64,000 bases of DNA from Blakeslea trispora (lineage: Eukaryota > Mucoromycota > Mucoromycetes > Mucorales > Choanephoraceae): contig JAIWNE010000079.1 in the NCBI GenBank assembly GCA_025331445.1, positions 1 to 64,000 on the forward strand, read 5' to 3'. The position numbers and the translations under genes were made by a program. This document shows positions 46,502 through 58,390 of the stretch, piece by piece. The notes under the pieces were generated by a model. The model was not told the DNA's origin. It ran no database searches and saw nothing but the letters and a program-made list of their open reading frames with translations. Position 1 is the first letter of the stretch; each line of letters opens with the position of its first letter.

Positions 46502-47192
46502 ATGGCAGACAACAGCAACACTACAGACTTACAGGAATATCCTGTCGAAGCTATGGAACAAATCGACGTTGTAGCTAAAGAATGGATTCAAGCTCAGTCA
46601 GATAAAGAAGTGGTAAAGCAAGATAAAAGTACACAGACATGAATAGAATGACCTAAAGAATGGATATCGCATTAGAAACGTATTCGCGATGTTGGCTCAA
46701 GCGTCTTGCCTCTCAAAGTAACTTGTGAATTTAGATGCAATAAGAAAAAACCAGTGTTAATTTCGATATAGATCAGCAACTGTGGTATTATTGCCAATTT
46801 TGATGGTAAAAAGCCAAAAGCCATCAACCGTGTTGAATTGGACACAAATTGCGATTTAAGCAAAGTTCAACAGATCATGGTGTCGCCTCCTGTTCCTTAT
46901 CCTCATAAAGAAAACTTTAGCTATGTCAATGTAGGTTTGTTCTTCAAGAGAAAGAAAGCCTGTACTGAACATATCTCTATAGCTGATTCTAGTTACAAGT
47001 CAACCTATTCCCTTCTTAGCACCCTATCTTTACAAGACAAATCTTAAAGTAACACAGCCTGAAAGAGAGGAAGGAGGTCGCAAATTTCCTAGTAAGGAAG
47101 TGGCAATTAAAAACGATTTGAGAGACTATCTGTTGATCAACAAACAAGGCGTTCGTGCTCGTTTTACTATTCACGAATATCACAGTGTATAA
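46502..47192 (+). CDS. Hypothetical 162-aa protein, four exons
   Basis: Exons 46502-46612, 46676-46717, 46772-46934 and 47020-47192 agree in phase. The third donor is taken as GTTTGT at 46935, because the more obvious GTAGGT four bases earlier leaves the frame. The sequence looks well structured: an acidic N-terminus, a central block KPKAINRVELDTNCDLSKV, a Pro-rich turn (VSPPVPYPHKENF) and a basic end with RARFTIHEYHSV. No membrane segment or signal peptide. I do not recognise the family. Only 83 bp separate its stop from the next gene on the same strand. Confidence 0.6.
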
Positions 47193-47275
47193 AATTTAGT
47201 AATAATAATAAAAAAAAAGGTGATTTATTTTCCAGATTTCTTTTTCTTTTCTTTTTTTTCCCTTTTCGACAAATT

Positions 47276-48827
47276 ATGTTAACCACTACTTACTCTGCTA
47301 TTACAGAGACAGAATTAGTAAAAGAAATATAGAAAACAGTTGTTTAAGGACAAACAAACAAATAAAAGGCTCCATATTGACTAACCTATGTCTTTCTCTT
47401 TCTTTCTCTGTTTCTCTCTCTCTTTTCTTTTTTTTTTTTTGTATTAGGGCGTTTTGCAGCGTCAGTTTGAACAGTCTCATTTCTTTGAGAAACAAAAAAA
47501 GCAACCATGCCAACCCAAAGAACTTGCCATCTTTGACTTTGACTCTACATTGTTCTTTTCACCCTTGCTAAGCCCTACCATTTGGCATCCCAGCTTGATT
47601 CAAGTGGCTACGGCCGAGAGTGTCTATGGACCTGGTTGGTGGCGTGACATTCGTAGTCTAGATCTAGGACCTACCGAGGAACTCAAAAAGACAGCTTGGG
47701 AAGGCTATTGGAATGAAGCTATTGTAACTAAAGCAAAATCATGCATCAAAGACCCAAATATAATGACTGTCGTCCTAACTGGACGCCGATATCATCCCTT
47801 TCATCATTTGATACCCCTTATGCTCAGTGCAAAGGGACTCGTATTTGATGTCATTGGTCTCCGTCCTGATCCGGAACACGTGTCCAAGGATTATCATTGG
47901 AAGATCGACTATGGTCAAGTTTGTTATAATCTGTCACCCTCTGTCTTTGATTCAACCATACATTTCAAGTCTTGCTTTATCTTGAATCTATTGCACAATA
48001 TACCATCTATCGAGAATGTAACTATGTGGGATGATCGTTTGCCTCATGTTAGAAGGTTTGAGGATTATCTGTCGACCCTGGCGCAACTTCATACAATTAA
48101 AAAGGGTCATGTAGTATATGTGCCTGGTATTCGACCTAGATACAATCCAGCTTGGGAAAAGAGTGTGATTTCACATATCATTCAGACTCATAACAAAGCA
48201 ACCATCGCTCATCGATATCAAGGACTCAAGCACGGGAAGATTGAGCATCATGTTCAGAGTTGGGCATTGACTGAAGACCCTTTGGATGCTAGTCAAAAAC
48301 CATTACAGTTGGTGTCTCTGCCTGCTGCCACTATTGTGCGACTATCGACACAATGCACTCAACAACTAAAGGATACCTTCACGCCACTATTCAAAGCGCA
48401 GTTTAAAACAAAGCGACATAAGTTAGCTGGTGAGGCACTTGAATTTTTTGGTGATGCAGTCTATCTATCTCACAAAGAAGTCTTGAGCAATCAACTGCTA
48501 CCGATCGAGGGATCATTAGGAGACAAAGTGAATATGACTGTATCTCATTATTCATCTTCCAACCTCTATTTTGTATTACACGTCAAGATAGAGAGTAGGA
48601 AATTCATATTACCTTTATGGTTCAAGCCCTCAGAATACCATCTTGTCTTTAATAAGGAGCCATTCCGATGGATACCAGTCAATCAACCTATCCCAATCAG
48701 TGGTCATATTGACTATGTATATCGTCTTGGTGTCACTGAAAAGTCTCTAGAAAAGCGATCCTCTTTAGATGACGAAGATGATGAACAAGAAATCTCAAGA
48801 CCTTCATTACGCATACGTTCTCAATAA
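47276..48827 (+). CDS. SAK-HAD domain protein (Swiss Army Knife RNA repair-like HAD)
   Basis: Exons 47276-47317 and 47448-48827 give 473 aa. The HAD fold is clear: motif I IFDFDSTLF at about residue 38, motif II VVLTGRR, and motif IV MWDDRLPHVRRF. The blocks GPGWWRDIRSLDLG and IGLRPDP are typical of the fungal family annotated as Swiss Army Knife RNA repair-like HAD. The HAD domain is expected to be a phosphatase or kinase-like module acting on nucleic-acid ends; the cellular role in fungi is not established. A C-terminal half of about 230 residues with no further named domain follows. The first exon is short (14 codons) and supported by phase 0 splicing. Confidence 0.82.
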
Positions 48828-49195
48828 TAGACATTGCCAGAGGAGGGGAAAAAAAAAGGAAAGATATCATTTATTTCTATAGAGATGTTTTCTTTTTCGC
48901 TCTCTCTTTTTGCTTTTCTTCTTCTTTAAAGAGAATAAACTTTTATAAAACAAGGAAAAGAAAAAAAAAAAGGGGGGTTTTTAAATGTACAATTCATGCT
49001 TTTTTTTTCGACAAAGAGAGAGAAAACAAAGAAATTTGTCATATATGTGTGTAAAAAAGAAAAGAGATGGTTTCAATGTAAGTCATGTATATATACATGT
49101 ATAGTCTTTTTTACTGTGTATCGTGAAAGGGAAGGAGAAAAAAGGCGGAAGGGAATGAGGGAGAATAGTACAAAGTAGAGAATAATTATTAGTTA

Positions 49196-51971
49196 TTATG
49201 TGGATGAATTGGTTTGAGAAGTTGCTTCCGGCGCAACAGGATCTGTAGTGGCGTCTATTGAAGGCTTCTTTAGTATGCCCTGTTGAGGGTTTTTTCGCAG
49301 CCGATCTAATTCTCTTCTCAAGCTATCGTTTTCACGTTGCAATCGTTCTTTATCTTTACTTGAAATAAGCAAGAGTTGTTGAAGGTGTTCAATGGTGGCA
49401 TTGATGTCTGTATTCAGATGGGCAGAAGAGGATGTTGAAGAAGGAAGATTCATGTTGGATGGATTAGAGGTAGGCGCTCTGAAGCACATTGGAAAATGTT
49501 AGTTGGAAAGCAATTGATTGTTGATTTTACTTACCTTTGATATGTTTCTTCACTCAGATTGGGTCTCTTACTACTGTCAGAAATAGTACGAGATCGTGTA
49601 ATGTGTGTTTGCGTAGACGGAGTATGATGTATGAAAGGTATTGTGGTCAAAAGTTCCTGTAGCATGCTTTTCTGCACCTCGTTTTGTTTTAAGAGAGACT
49701 CCATATGAGAATACATCAGTTGAGGCATAGAAGTATCAATGATACGATGTGCCTGTCCTCTTGAAAGTGAATTGCTAGGTGAAGTAGCAGGTGAAGGTGC
49801 CACAGTCGATTGAGGGGAATCACAATGTGTCTCATTGGATAATCCTGTATTATTACCTCCGCCTGTTAGCTCAAAACGTCCCTTTTTGCGACACTCTGGA
49901 GAGATGGAGGTAGGCAACAGAGAAGTTTCTTGGCCTTCTGGCTTCTCAATGGAGAACCGACTGATCTTGCTGCCAGTCATGGAGCCATCACGAGAAAGTG
50001 CGTTAGAAGAGGCAGTTGAGTTTTCTCGTGACAGAGGTAGACCTTGTTGAAACATGGCTTCGGTCATCACAGGTATACCTGTGTGTTTCACTTCAAAACG
50101 GGATCGTCGATGTTCTTGAAAGCTATCCTGACTTGCATTGCGACACATGGGTAGGGGTTTAAAGTCAACAACACCTTCTTCTGGTGGTGCTGGTGTAGTA
50201 GGTCGAGTGCTGCTGTTACTGTTACTGGCGGTAGTACTACCATTGTTGTTGGTGTGAGCCTGATTGACACTGAAACGTCCCTTTTTAAATTCACCTTCTT
50301 GTAACGTATTGTTGTTACTCTGAATGTTGGCTGCTGCTGAGGCACTTGTTGGAGGCACGGCTACGATACCAAGTCCGACACCTACATCAGTACCTGCATT
50401 TGGATGACAAACAGGTGATTCTGTTGTAGGTGATAGATGTGTATCTTCAATGACGAATCGAGATTTCTTGGGGACAGACATATAATCTTCATGGTGAGGT
50501 GGACTTTCAATCAGAGGCGTCATCGTATTGTTGGATCGGCTTGTATTGGGTACGTCTCGAATGACAGCGTCACCAAACGATATGTGTTTCTTGGGGACTT
50601 CTTCTTCAGTAGCTGTCTTGTGATAGATTGGCTTGGGTCCCTCCTCAAACTGAATAGAGCGTGAGCGTTCAAGGGTGGGATCTGCCTTTTCTGGCATGTG
50701 TGTAGTTGTAGTGACAACCACAGGCGCTTCTTTACTCTCTTGGGTATCAAAATCCCACTGCTCAGTAGACTCAAACGAGATGTGCTTTTGAGGCATCTTC
50801 TTGTGTGGCCTTTGATCTAGTGGCAAAACATAAGCTAAAATAGATTTGACAAGATAATCCTTCTTTTTGGCCTGTTTGAAGAAAGGATGAGTCAGCAGCC
50901 GCTCGGCCGAGGGGCGTTTGGTAGGGTCCTTTTGGAGACAGCTATCGATCATTTCTTTAAACAGTTTGGAATATTTGTGTCTTGTGGCTTCTCTGTCCAA
51001 GGTAGGTGGCTCATTGGACAAAGTCATCATCAGAACTTTCATGGGAGGATATTTTGCAAATGGCGCATGACCTGTGGCTAACTCTAATGATGTGATTCCG
51101 AAACTCCATATGTCTGCTTTGTAATCATAACCAGCCTGCTCCATGACTTCGGGTGCCATCCAACAAGGAGTACCCACAAATGTCTTGCGCAGGTCTCCAT
51201 TTTCTGTCAAAGAGCTAGAGACACCAAAGTCTGCCAATAGCACAGTGCCATGCTGATCCATCAATAGATTGCCTGCCTTGACGTCACGATGAATGTGGCC
51301 GTTTTTATGGAGATAAACAAGACCTTCTAATGCTTGTTTAAGAATGGTGGCAATGCTGATCTCATCAAGGCCTTCTGGAAACGACGTCTTCATGATGTCC
51401 AGACAAGAACCAGCAGATAAATAAGGTGTGACGATATATAGCTTCGACCCATTCACAAAGGAGCCATACACTCGCAAGACATTAGGATGCTTTGATAAAG
51501 CCATCAATGCTGTTTCACGCTAAAGAAATATATATATATATAAAAGAATGAGTTTATCTAATGATTTTGTATAACTTGAACTATCAAATTACCCTAAGCT
51601 CATCAATTTGATTGCGCTCAAACATATCAAGATCAATCATCTTAATTGCCACCCGTTTCTTGAGAGGTTTGTAAACTGCCTCATAGACAACAGCAGATGA
51701 TCCATAGCCTGTAGGCCACGATTAATAAATGAATATATATATTCCTACTCGTATAAACAGTTTTACCTATAGGTTTGCCAATATCAAAATCTTCATATTG
51801 ATTCGCCCAATTGGAATCAGAAGGATGTTGGGAAAGAGGCGAGAAAGGAGTGGGTGTCTCTGAATGGTGAAGTGTAGGTAATCGAACATGAAGTCCATTG
51901 ATATCTGAAGAGATACTTGCAGAGCGTTTCGAGTGCAAGCTAGACTTGCTTGAATTAGGCGAATTATTCAT
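49196..51971 (-). CDS. Ste20-group protein kinase of the FRAY (OSR1/SPAK) family
   Basis: Exons 51767-51971, 51593-51708, 49535-51519 and 49196-49478 give 862 aa. The kinase domain spans about residues 58-320 with all catalytic elements: GYGSSAVVYEA, VAIK, HRDVKAGN, DFGVS, GTPCWMAPE. The blocks VGTPCWMAPEVMEQ and PPMKVLMMTLSNEPP are hallmarks of the OSR1/SPAK/FRAY subgroup, which senses osmotic or chloride stress in animals. No CCT docking domain is seen. Instead the Ser/Thr-rich tail carries five R-F-x-[V/I/L] motifs, and the last exon encodes a coiled coil (KERLQRENDSLRRELDRL). Upstream signalling is unknown here. Confidence 0.88.
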
Positions 51972-53527
51972 GATAAACTCTCTCTCTCTCTCGCTCGTCA
52001 ATAGACTTGGCAATTTCAAAGAAAAAGAAAAGAAAGCAACACTCGGGAAAGGATAATAATTAGCTTGATTTGTTATTTAGTTGGTGCTTGCTTTCAATTG
52101 CTAGCAGAAGCAGTCGATGTTGTTATGTTGTTGTCTTTCTTATAGTTGACTAAATTCTATAGTTAAAGTATGATAAGAGTGAAAAAAAAAAAAGGAAGAA
52201 AAGAAAAGAAAAAAGAAAGAGAGAAAAAGTATATTTGAAAACGATTTTCCTGCGAAAATAGAAAAAAAAAAGGAAAGTGTGGAATAAAAAAAAAATCGAA
52301 AAAAAGTGGAATTCAGTCCAAAGTATAATGCGTGATCATCTTACAAGTGTAATACAAACCAGATATATTTGTTAATCTTTACAACAATAATTAAATGTCC
52401 TTTTCCGGTTTTGACCTGTCAACTGAAACGCCTCCAAATCGCCTGTGATTGCCTTTCTTTACTCAGCTTGCGCTGACCATTCTAGTGCTGACCTATCTTA
52501 TCATTCAATCGATAAACATCTGCTTTTGCCTGGGTATCTTGTCTATTACGTAAATTTTGGCTTGTGAATTTTTTTTTTCTTTCAAAAGTAGTGACTGGCT
52601 CAAAAATTTTAGTTTTTTTTTTCTTTCTCTCTTTTTTTTTTTGTGCTGCGTTTTAGAAACTTGAGTTTGCGCACCAATAAAATTGTTTGGTAAATCAGAG
52701 AAACTATTTCGGGACCAGCGAATCTCTGTAAAAAAAAAAAAGTTTTACTAGTGTTGTTTTATACATGCTCTTTGAAAAAAAAAAGGGAAATAAAAATATC
52801 TAGCTTTATTCAGGACAGTTGTCTGAAGCGATTGTGTGTTTGAAAAAGCTCAAGCATCTAATCAACTGAGCCAAAAAGAGTTTCCTTTTTTTTTACCAAA
52901 GAGTATTTGAATTCAATTGGGAGAATAAAGAAAGTAGGAGCATCTTGTACTCATGGCCCCCAATAAATTTGGCTATTTTTGTATTATTAAGAATGAATGT
53001 ATTGTCTATTCACCTCAAAGTTATTTCATTTGAAGAAAAAGACAGTTCAAGATTGTACATGCTTAATATAGATGTTGACTCTGATTTCCAAGCAGCATTT
53101 AGCTATGCTATCTTTTAATGATATTGCCAGAGAGTTTTCTTTTTTTTTAAAAAAATATAATAACTCCACTAGGTCCAACTTTCAATGAAAGAGTCAAACT
53201 TTTCTGATGAAAAAGAAAAGTGCCAAAAGATACAGTATTATTAAAAGAAATGGAGTGTCTTGCTTTCATTAAAACATGCTTTGTGTCATTCGAAGACGGC
53301 TTGCTTATGGTTACCTTGCACTTTTTTATTTTAACAAGAACTTTTTAAAAAGTGACTTTAAGTTTACTACTCCTGATGTACAAAAAGTCACTTTATTGGC
53401 GCGCGCGCAAGTTTAAAATTTAAGAAAAAAAAAAAATTTACCTCACTAAATCCGGACTCATATAAATTTAGCAGAGAAAGTCATAGCGTAAAAAAGTTCT
53501 TTCCTTTTCTCTAATCCATTTATTAAT
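51972..53527. other. Long intergenic region between divergent genes
   Basis: 1.6 kb shared upstream region of the FRAY kinase and RPS4. It contains many A- and T-runs (for example 52180-52285 and 52565-52645) and a CGCGCGCG-type word at 53400-53408. No gene. T-rich tracts are common in promoters of highly expressed fungal genes. Confidence 0.5.
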
Positions 53528-54724
53528 ATGGTACGTTTAGACATCCATCCATCCATCCATTCATTAAAATTTAATTATGCGTATCTAGGCTCGCGGTCCC
53601 AAGAAGCACATGAAGCGTTTGGCAGCTCCCAAGCATTGGATGCTCGACAAGCTTTTGGGTATGTTGTCTACAATTCAAAAATAGGCAGTGTTATCGTGTT
53701 AGAACTTAGAGGATGACAAAAAAAAACAAAAGTCAAGCTCAACAATCCGATTGTTTAAATGACGAGTTTTATTTCTAACTGATATACTTTGCAACTAAAC
53801 ACGATGACACTGTTTAATTTTGGATATCCTTTTATTGTTTGTCCCTGAGTATTCTTACTAATATACATTGCATCCTTTTAGGTAACTATGCCCCTAAGCC
53901 TAGCTCCGGTCCCCACAAGACTCGTGAATGTCTTCCTTTGATCGTCTTCATCCGTAACCGTCTCAAGTACGCTCTTAACGGTCGTGAAGTTCAATCTATC
54001 CTCATGCAACGTTTGGTCAAGGTTGACGGTAAGGTCCGTACCGACTCTACCTTCCCTGCTGGTTTCATGGGTAAGTGAATTTTTTTTTTATATATTTTTT
54101 TGTGTTGGGAAAGTGTGTCGTTTCTTCGTTTTGCTCACAGCTTGGCTTTGACGAATCCCGGATGATTTTTTTTCTGTCTGTTCTGGCTCAATAGATGTCA
54201 TTTCTATTGAAAAGACTGGCGAAAACTTCCGTCTCGTCTATGACGTTAAAGGTCGCTTTGCTGTTCACCGCATCACTGATGAAGAGGCCAAGTACAAGTT
54301 GTGCAAGGTCAAGAAGGTCCTCGTCGGTGCCAAGGGTATTCCTTACATCACCACTCACGATGGTCGTACCATCCGTTACCCTGATCCTTTGATCAAGGCT
54401 AACGACACCATCCGTTTCAACATCGAAACCGGTAAGATTGAAGAATTCGTCAAGTTCGAAGTCGGTAACGTTGTCATGATCACTGGTGGTCGTAACATTG
54501 GTCGTGTTGGTCAAATTGTTCACCGTGAACGTCACGTTGGTGGTTTCGAAATTGTCCACGTCAAGGACTCTTTGGACCGTGTCTTTGCTACCCGTATCTC
54601 CAACGTCTTCATTGTTGGTCAAGGTAACAAGCCCATGATCTCTCTCCCCAAGGGTAAGGGTATCAAGCTCTCCATCACCGAAGAACGTGACCGCCGTAGA
54701 GCCGCTGCCGCTGCCGCTAACTAA
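53528..54724 (+). CDS. RPS4: 40S ribosomal protein S4 (eS4)
   Basis: Exons 53528-53530, 53589-53658, 53882-54070 and 54195-54724 give 263 aa, the normal length. The first exon is just the ATG, directly followed by the donor [49 protein letters not shown] and the final TEERDRRRA are diagnostic. The protein binds 18S rRNA in the small subunit body. Codon choice is strongly biased towards C-ending codons (CGTC-, ACC-, GTC-rich), unlike the neighbours, as expected for very high expression. Confidence 0.97.
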
Positions 54725-54999
54725 AATTAGTTTCATAATAAACCCTTTCATTATGTAATAAACTGCATCCCCCCCTCTTCATATTATCATTTGTACATAG
54801 TAAAACAACGCCTCATTGGTTAAATTTTTGTCCGTTTGCGTCAGATCTTGTCGCTCTTTTAACTATCTTAAACCACTGTTATTTTTTTTTTTTTTGTCTG
54901 TTTATGCAACTCGGATTGACAAGTGTTCTTTTTTTATCTATCAATTTTTTTTTTTTATATTTCTTTCACCTCAAGCTTGCCTTTTTTTGTAACAAATAA

Positions 55000-56560
55000 A
55001 TGACGATTATAGATACAAGCTGTGTATCAAGGTGAGTTAAATTCTATTTTTTTTTTTTTACTTTGTGTACTTTGCCTTAACAGTAATATGATCTCTGACT
55101 ACTTTTTACGTACAGCGATATTCTTAATAACTTTGTTGTTCCTAAACCAGTTGTACATGATCAAAGAGTGACCATTCATCATTGGTACATTTCATTTGCC
55201 TCATTTTGTAATACATTCTTCTTACAGGCTAATTAGGCAACTTCGAGATGTATTGATTCCTGACGATGAACATCACAAGCATGAATTGATTGTGCCTTCT
55301 GGGCAAGACATCTTTCGAGTAAGTGTTTGCGCTTTCTCTTGATTTAGAAAAAAAAAGAATTTAATTTCTCACTCTTTGAATAATAAAAATGAAGTATAAC
55401 TATAAAACCGGACGAAAAAGCTATTTTCTAAAAGATATTGGTTATCCGCCTACTTGTATGGCTTCTGGGTAAAAAAAAAAAAAAAAGAAATCAAGCTTAA
55501 TTGTGCAATTGTGATTGATGATGGATTTACAATAGATATGGATATTGGGCTGCTGGAGGCCAAAAAGGCGACTTGACTTTAAAGGATACAAATAGTGATT
55601 ACCAAGTGTAAGTGGGCCAAATTACCAATAGATAGAAAGCGATCACATATGCATTTAAACAGGAGCATTACGACAGCACCAGGATTTACTATCAACAACG
55701 GTCTTTGTTTCTCTCAGCTAAATGGAGAGGTCAGGCTGCTTGTTTCGAACAATGACGCTTCTATTCGAATTTATTCTGTGCCAGATTTGGATATAATTGA
55801 TACATTGGATTTTCGGACTGCCGTCAATCATAGTAAAACATACAACTATCGAATAATTTATCTTGTTTTAATTTTTTTTTTTTATTCTATTAGCTTCTGT
55901 CAGCCCGGATGGTCGCAAAATGATTACTGTAGGTGATGATAACCGAGTTCAATTATTTAATGTAACTAGTTTAGGTCATTATGAACTAGTAACCACCATG
56001 GCAGGTAAAATCAACTCTTCAATTTCTAAAAAGCTAAAAAAAAAAATTAAGCTAACATGGTCATTTCCAAAAAGTATCTCGAGATGCTAACTTTTCTGTT
56101 GCTTGGAATCGTTCGTCTGATAAATTCGCAGTTTCAAGTCAGGATGGCTCTGTTCATGTATGGGACATCAGAAGTAGAAGCCCACTTGCCAAATTCTCAG
56201 GACTTCATTCCTCAATCACAAAAGGTGCTGCTCGATGTGTCAAATTCAGTCAAACAGGTGCTATTGATCTTTTGGCGTTTACGGAGCATGTATCCCATGT
56301 ACATGTTGTAGACGCGAGGACGTTTGATAATCAGCAAACCGTCAGAATTGGTTCCGAAGGCTATGATGTGCCGATTACAGGACTATGTTTTTCTTTGGAT
56401 AGCCAAAAGATGTTTGTGGGTGAGTTTTATTTGTCCGACTTTTATTCTTTTTTGGATTTTAACTTTTTTTAAAAAAAAAAAAGGTCTGGAAAATGCCATT
56501 TTAGATTTTAGTGTAGATACAGGATCACGTAGAAGATTTGCGAATGGTTCCTTGCTTTGA
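55000..56560 (+). CDS. WD40-repeat protein
   Basis: Nine exons: 55000-55031, 55116-55184, 55228-55318, 55395-55468, 55536-55607, 55663-55832, 55894-56004, 56075-56419, 56484-56560; 346 aa with all phases consistent. Beta-propeller blades are seen in VSPDGRKMITVGDDNRVQLF and SSQDGSVHVWDIRS, among others. The layout, with GYGYWAAGGQKGDL early and FSVDTGSRRRFANG at the end, recalls the fungal WD40 family carrying DUF2415, but I hold this loosely. Such propellers are scaffolds; no function is assigned. Confidence 0.8.
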
Positions 56561-56677
56561 AAGCTAATTGGTTATTGAGGAATATCCTTTATTCTTTCTC
56601 ACTTTTTATTATGAAAGATGTATGTATGTATATGTTGTAAGCGAGTAAAATATAATAAAACAACAACGAATATTGCG

Positions 56678-57019
56678 TTAGCAGCAAATAGAACAACATT
56701 CTTCTGCACAGCAACAACACAAAAGACCAGTTAAAAAGGCTGTGCAACCGCCTCCCATACCATTGGATGGTCTTTGTGGCGGTTGCTGAGTATACATCGG
56801 CTGTTGAGGCGGGTAGTAGCCTAGACGAATTGTCATTTACATAAGCCTTTATTTTTTTTTTTATTTTTTGAATATGTTATTGGATCAATCTTTTGGTTTT
56901 TTTTTACCTGGTTGTTGAGGTTGGTTGTAATATCCCTGTTGGTTTCCATAAGCTTGGTAGGGTTGTTGTTGACCATAGTAAGCATTTTGAGGTTGCTGAA
57001 AGTTACTGGCTTGATTCAT
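56678..57019 (-). CDS. Small CYSTM-type protein (Gln/Tyr-rich, C-terminal Cys cluster)
   Basis: Exons 56908-57019 and 56678-56820 give 84 aa. The N-terminal two thirds is Gln/Tyr/Pro-rich (YYGQQQPYQAYGNQQGYY), and the end is a short hydrophobic segment packed with Cys (CTAFLTGLLCCCCAEECC). This is the layout of the CYSTM (cysteine-rich transmembrane module) family, tail-anchored peptides linked to stress and metal tolerance. It is divergent from the velvet gene. Confidence 0.8.
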
Positions 57020-57454
57020 TTTTAGAGAATAATGAAGAAGTGAAAAGAAAAAAGAAATAAAATGCATCATGAAAGATGAGATCATTTTCCATTTTTGACT
57101 ATGACGATATGGGTTGAGACAAATCAAAAGAAAAAAAAAACCCCCTCGGGTCTATGTGGATGTGTAATGACACCTTCCTTATTTGGAAAACTCTTAAAGT
57201 CTACTATCAGTTGTCAGAGCCTGATTTCTCGATAGATTTGCTTATAAAGTAAAGGTGCTTGAATTTCTCTCTCTTTTTTTTTTTTTTTTTTCTTTGCTTT
57301 AAACTTTATGCAAATCAGTCCATGCGAGATGTATCGTATAAAGAATAGTAGTTTCGTTTTCTTTTGTCTTTCTCCACATAATTAATAAACACATCAGTTG
57401 GATAGAGAACATCAACAATGATAAGTAGGACTAACGACCTGGAAAGAATGGAAC

Positions 57455-58390
57455 ATGACGAGGACGTTTTTCAGAAATTCATTGACTACAACGAAGATGA
57501 AGAAACAAAGCCAAAAAAACAAAATTCAATTGACATTTCTCGAGCCAAACATTGATTTGGAGACTCCACAGGCCAGAAGAAACAACAGATATCTATTTGA
57601 CAGCCACAAAACTCTGATGACTACACACCCTTCAGCCATAGCAGACAAAGACTATCTGCAATTCGAAATAGTGGAAGAACCAGAGCAATGCCGTGTCTCT
57701 AACTATGGAGACAAGGACAGGCGGCCTATCGATCCTGCGCCGATCGTTCGATTGAGATCAGAGGATGAGTATGAACCTTAAACATACCTGTCATTTATCT
57801 GATCATCAGGTCTCATCTTATTATTTATATTAGGGAGACCAAGGACCTTCATCCGTTTTATGTTGTTCAAGCATCGCTCTGGTCTGTAGATCGCAAGGAG
57901 CAATTGGATCTAGTAGAAACAAAAAATCAATATATGCGAGCGTTGATTGGATCAGTAATAGCCTCACCTTCTTTGTTGAAAGGTTTAGACACCACTAGAG
58001 AAGACTATTACTTTGCTTTCCCTGACCTGAGCGTACGTATCAACGGCGAATACTGCCTTCAGTTTAACTTGATCCATTTGACAAGGTAAGGTTTTGGGGT
58101 TGTAACATCACAAAGCAAGTAAGATTTATTTTCTTTCTTTTGTTTTATAGGAATAAGGTCATCAAATCTGTCTTTTCCAAACCGTTCATTGTGTATACTG
58201 CAAAATCATATCCTGGCATGAAAGGTATGTTTGTTATCATAAAAAAAAATGAATGTCTCATTGATTCATTCAAATATATTACTATAAAGAGTCGAGCAAA
58301 CTTGCCAAACACTTGGCCAAGCAAGGCTTGAAATTGACCCTACGTATGCATCCTCACAGCAGCAGAGCGTCGGTCAATGAAAGGCAGTAG
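57455..58390 (+). CDS. Velvet-family regulator (VelB/VosA type)
   Basis: Exons 57455-57768, 57834-58085, 58151-58224 and 58290-58390 give 246 aa. Velvet proteins are NF-kappaB-like DNA-binding regulators that couple development, light response and secondary metabolism. Diagnostic parts: FEIVEEPEQCRVSNYGDKDRR, PIDPAPIVRLR, DYYFAFPDLSVRINGEY, and VFSKPFIVYTAKSYPGMK followed by SSKLAKHLAKQGLKLTLR. The N-terminus is uncertain: the first ATG of the transcript is probably 57418, whose frame reads an acidic, protein-like segment and then stops. The velvet frame itself opens at 57455. A shift in an A-run near 57511-57517 would join the two. Confidence 0.85.

Noticed and set aside
54188..54751. 187-codon minus-strand ORF opposite RPS4
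   Set aside because: It arises from the biased codon use of the ribosomal protein gene on the + strand.
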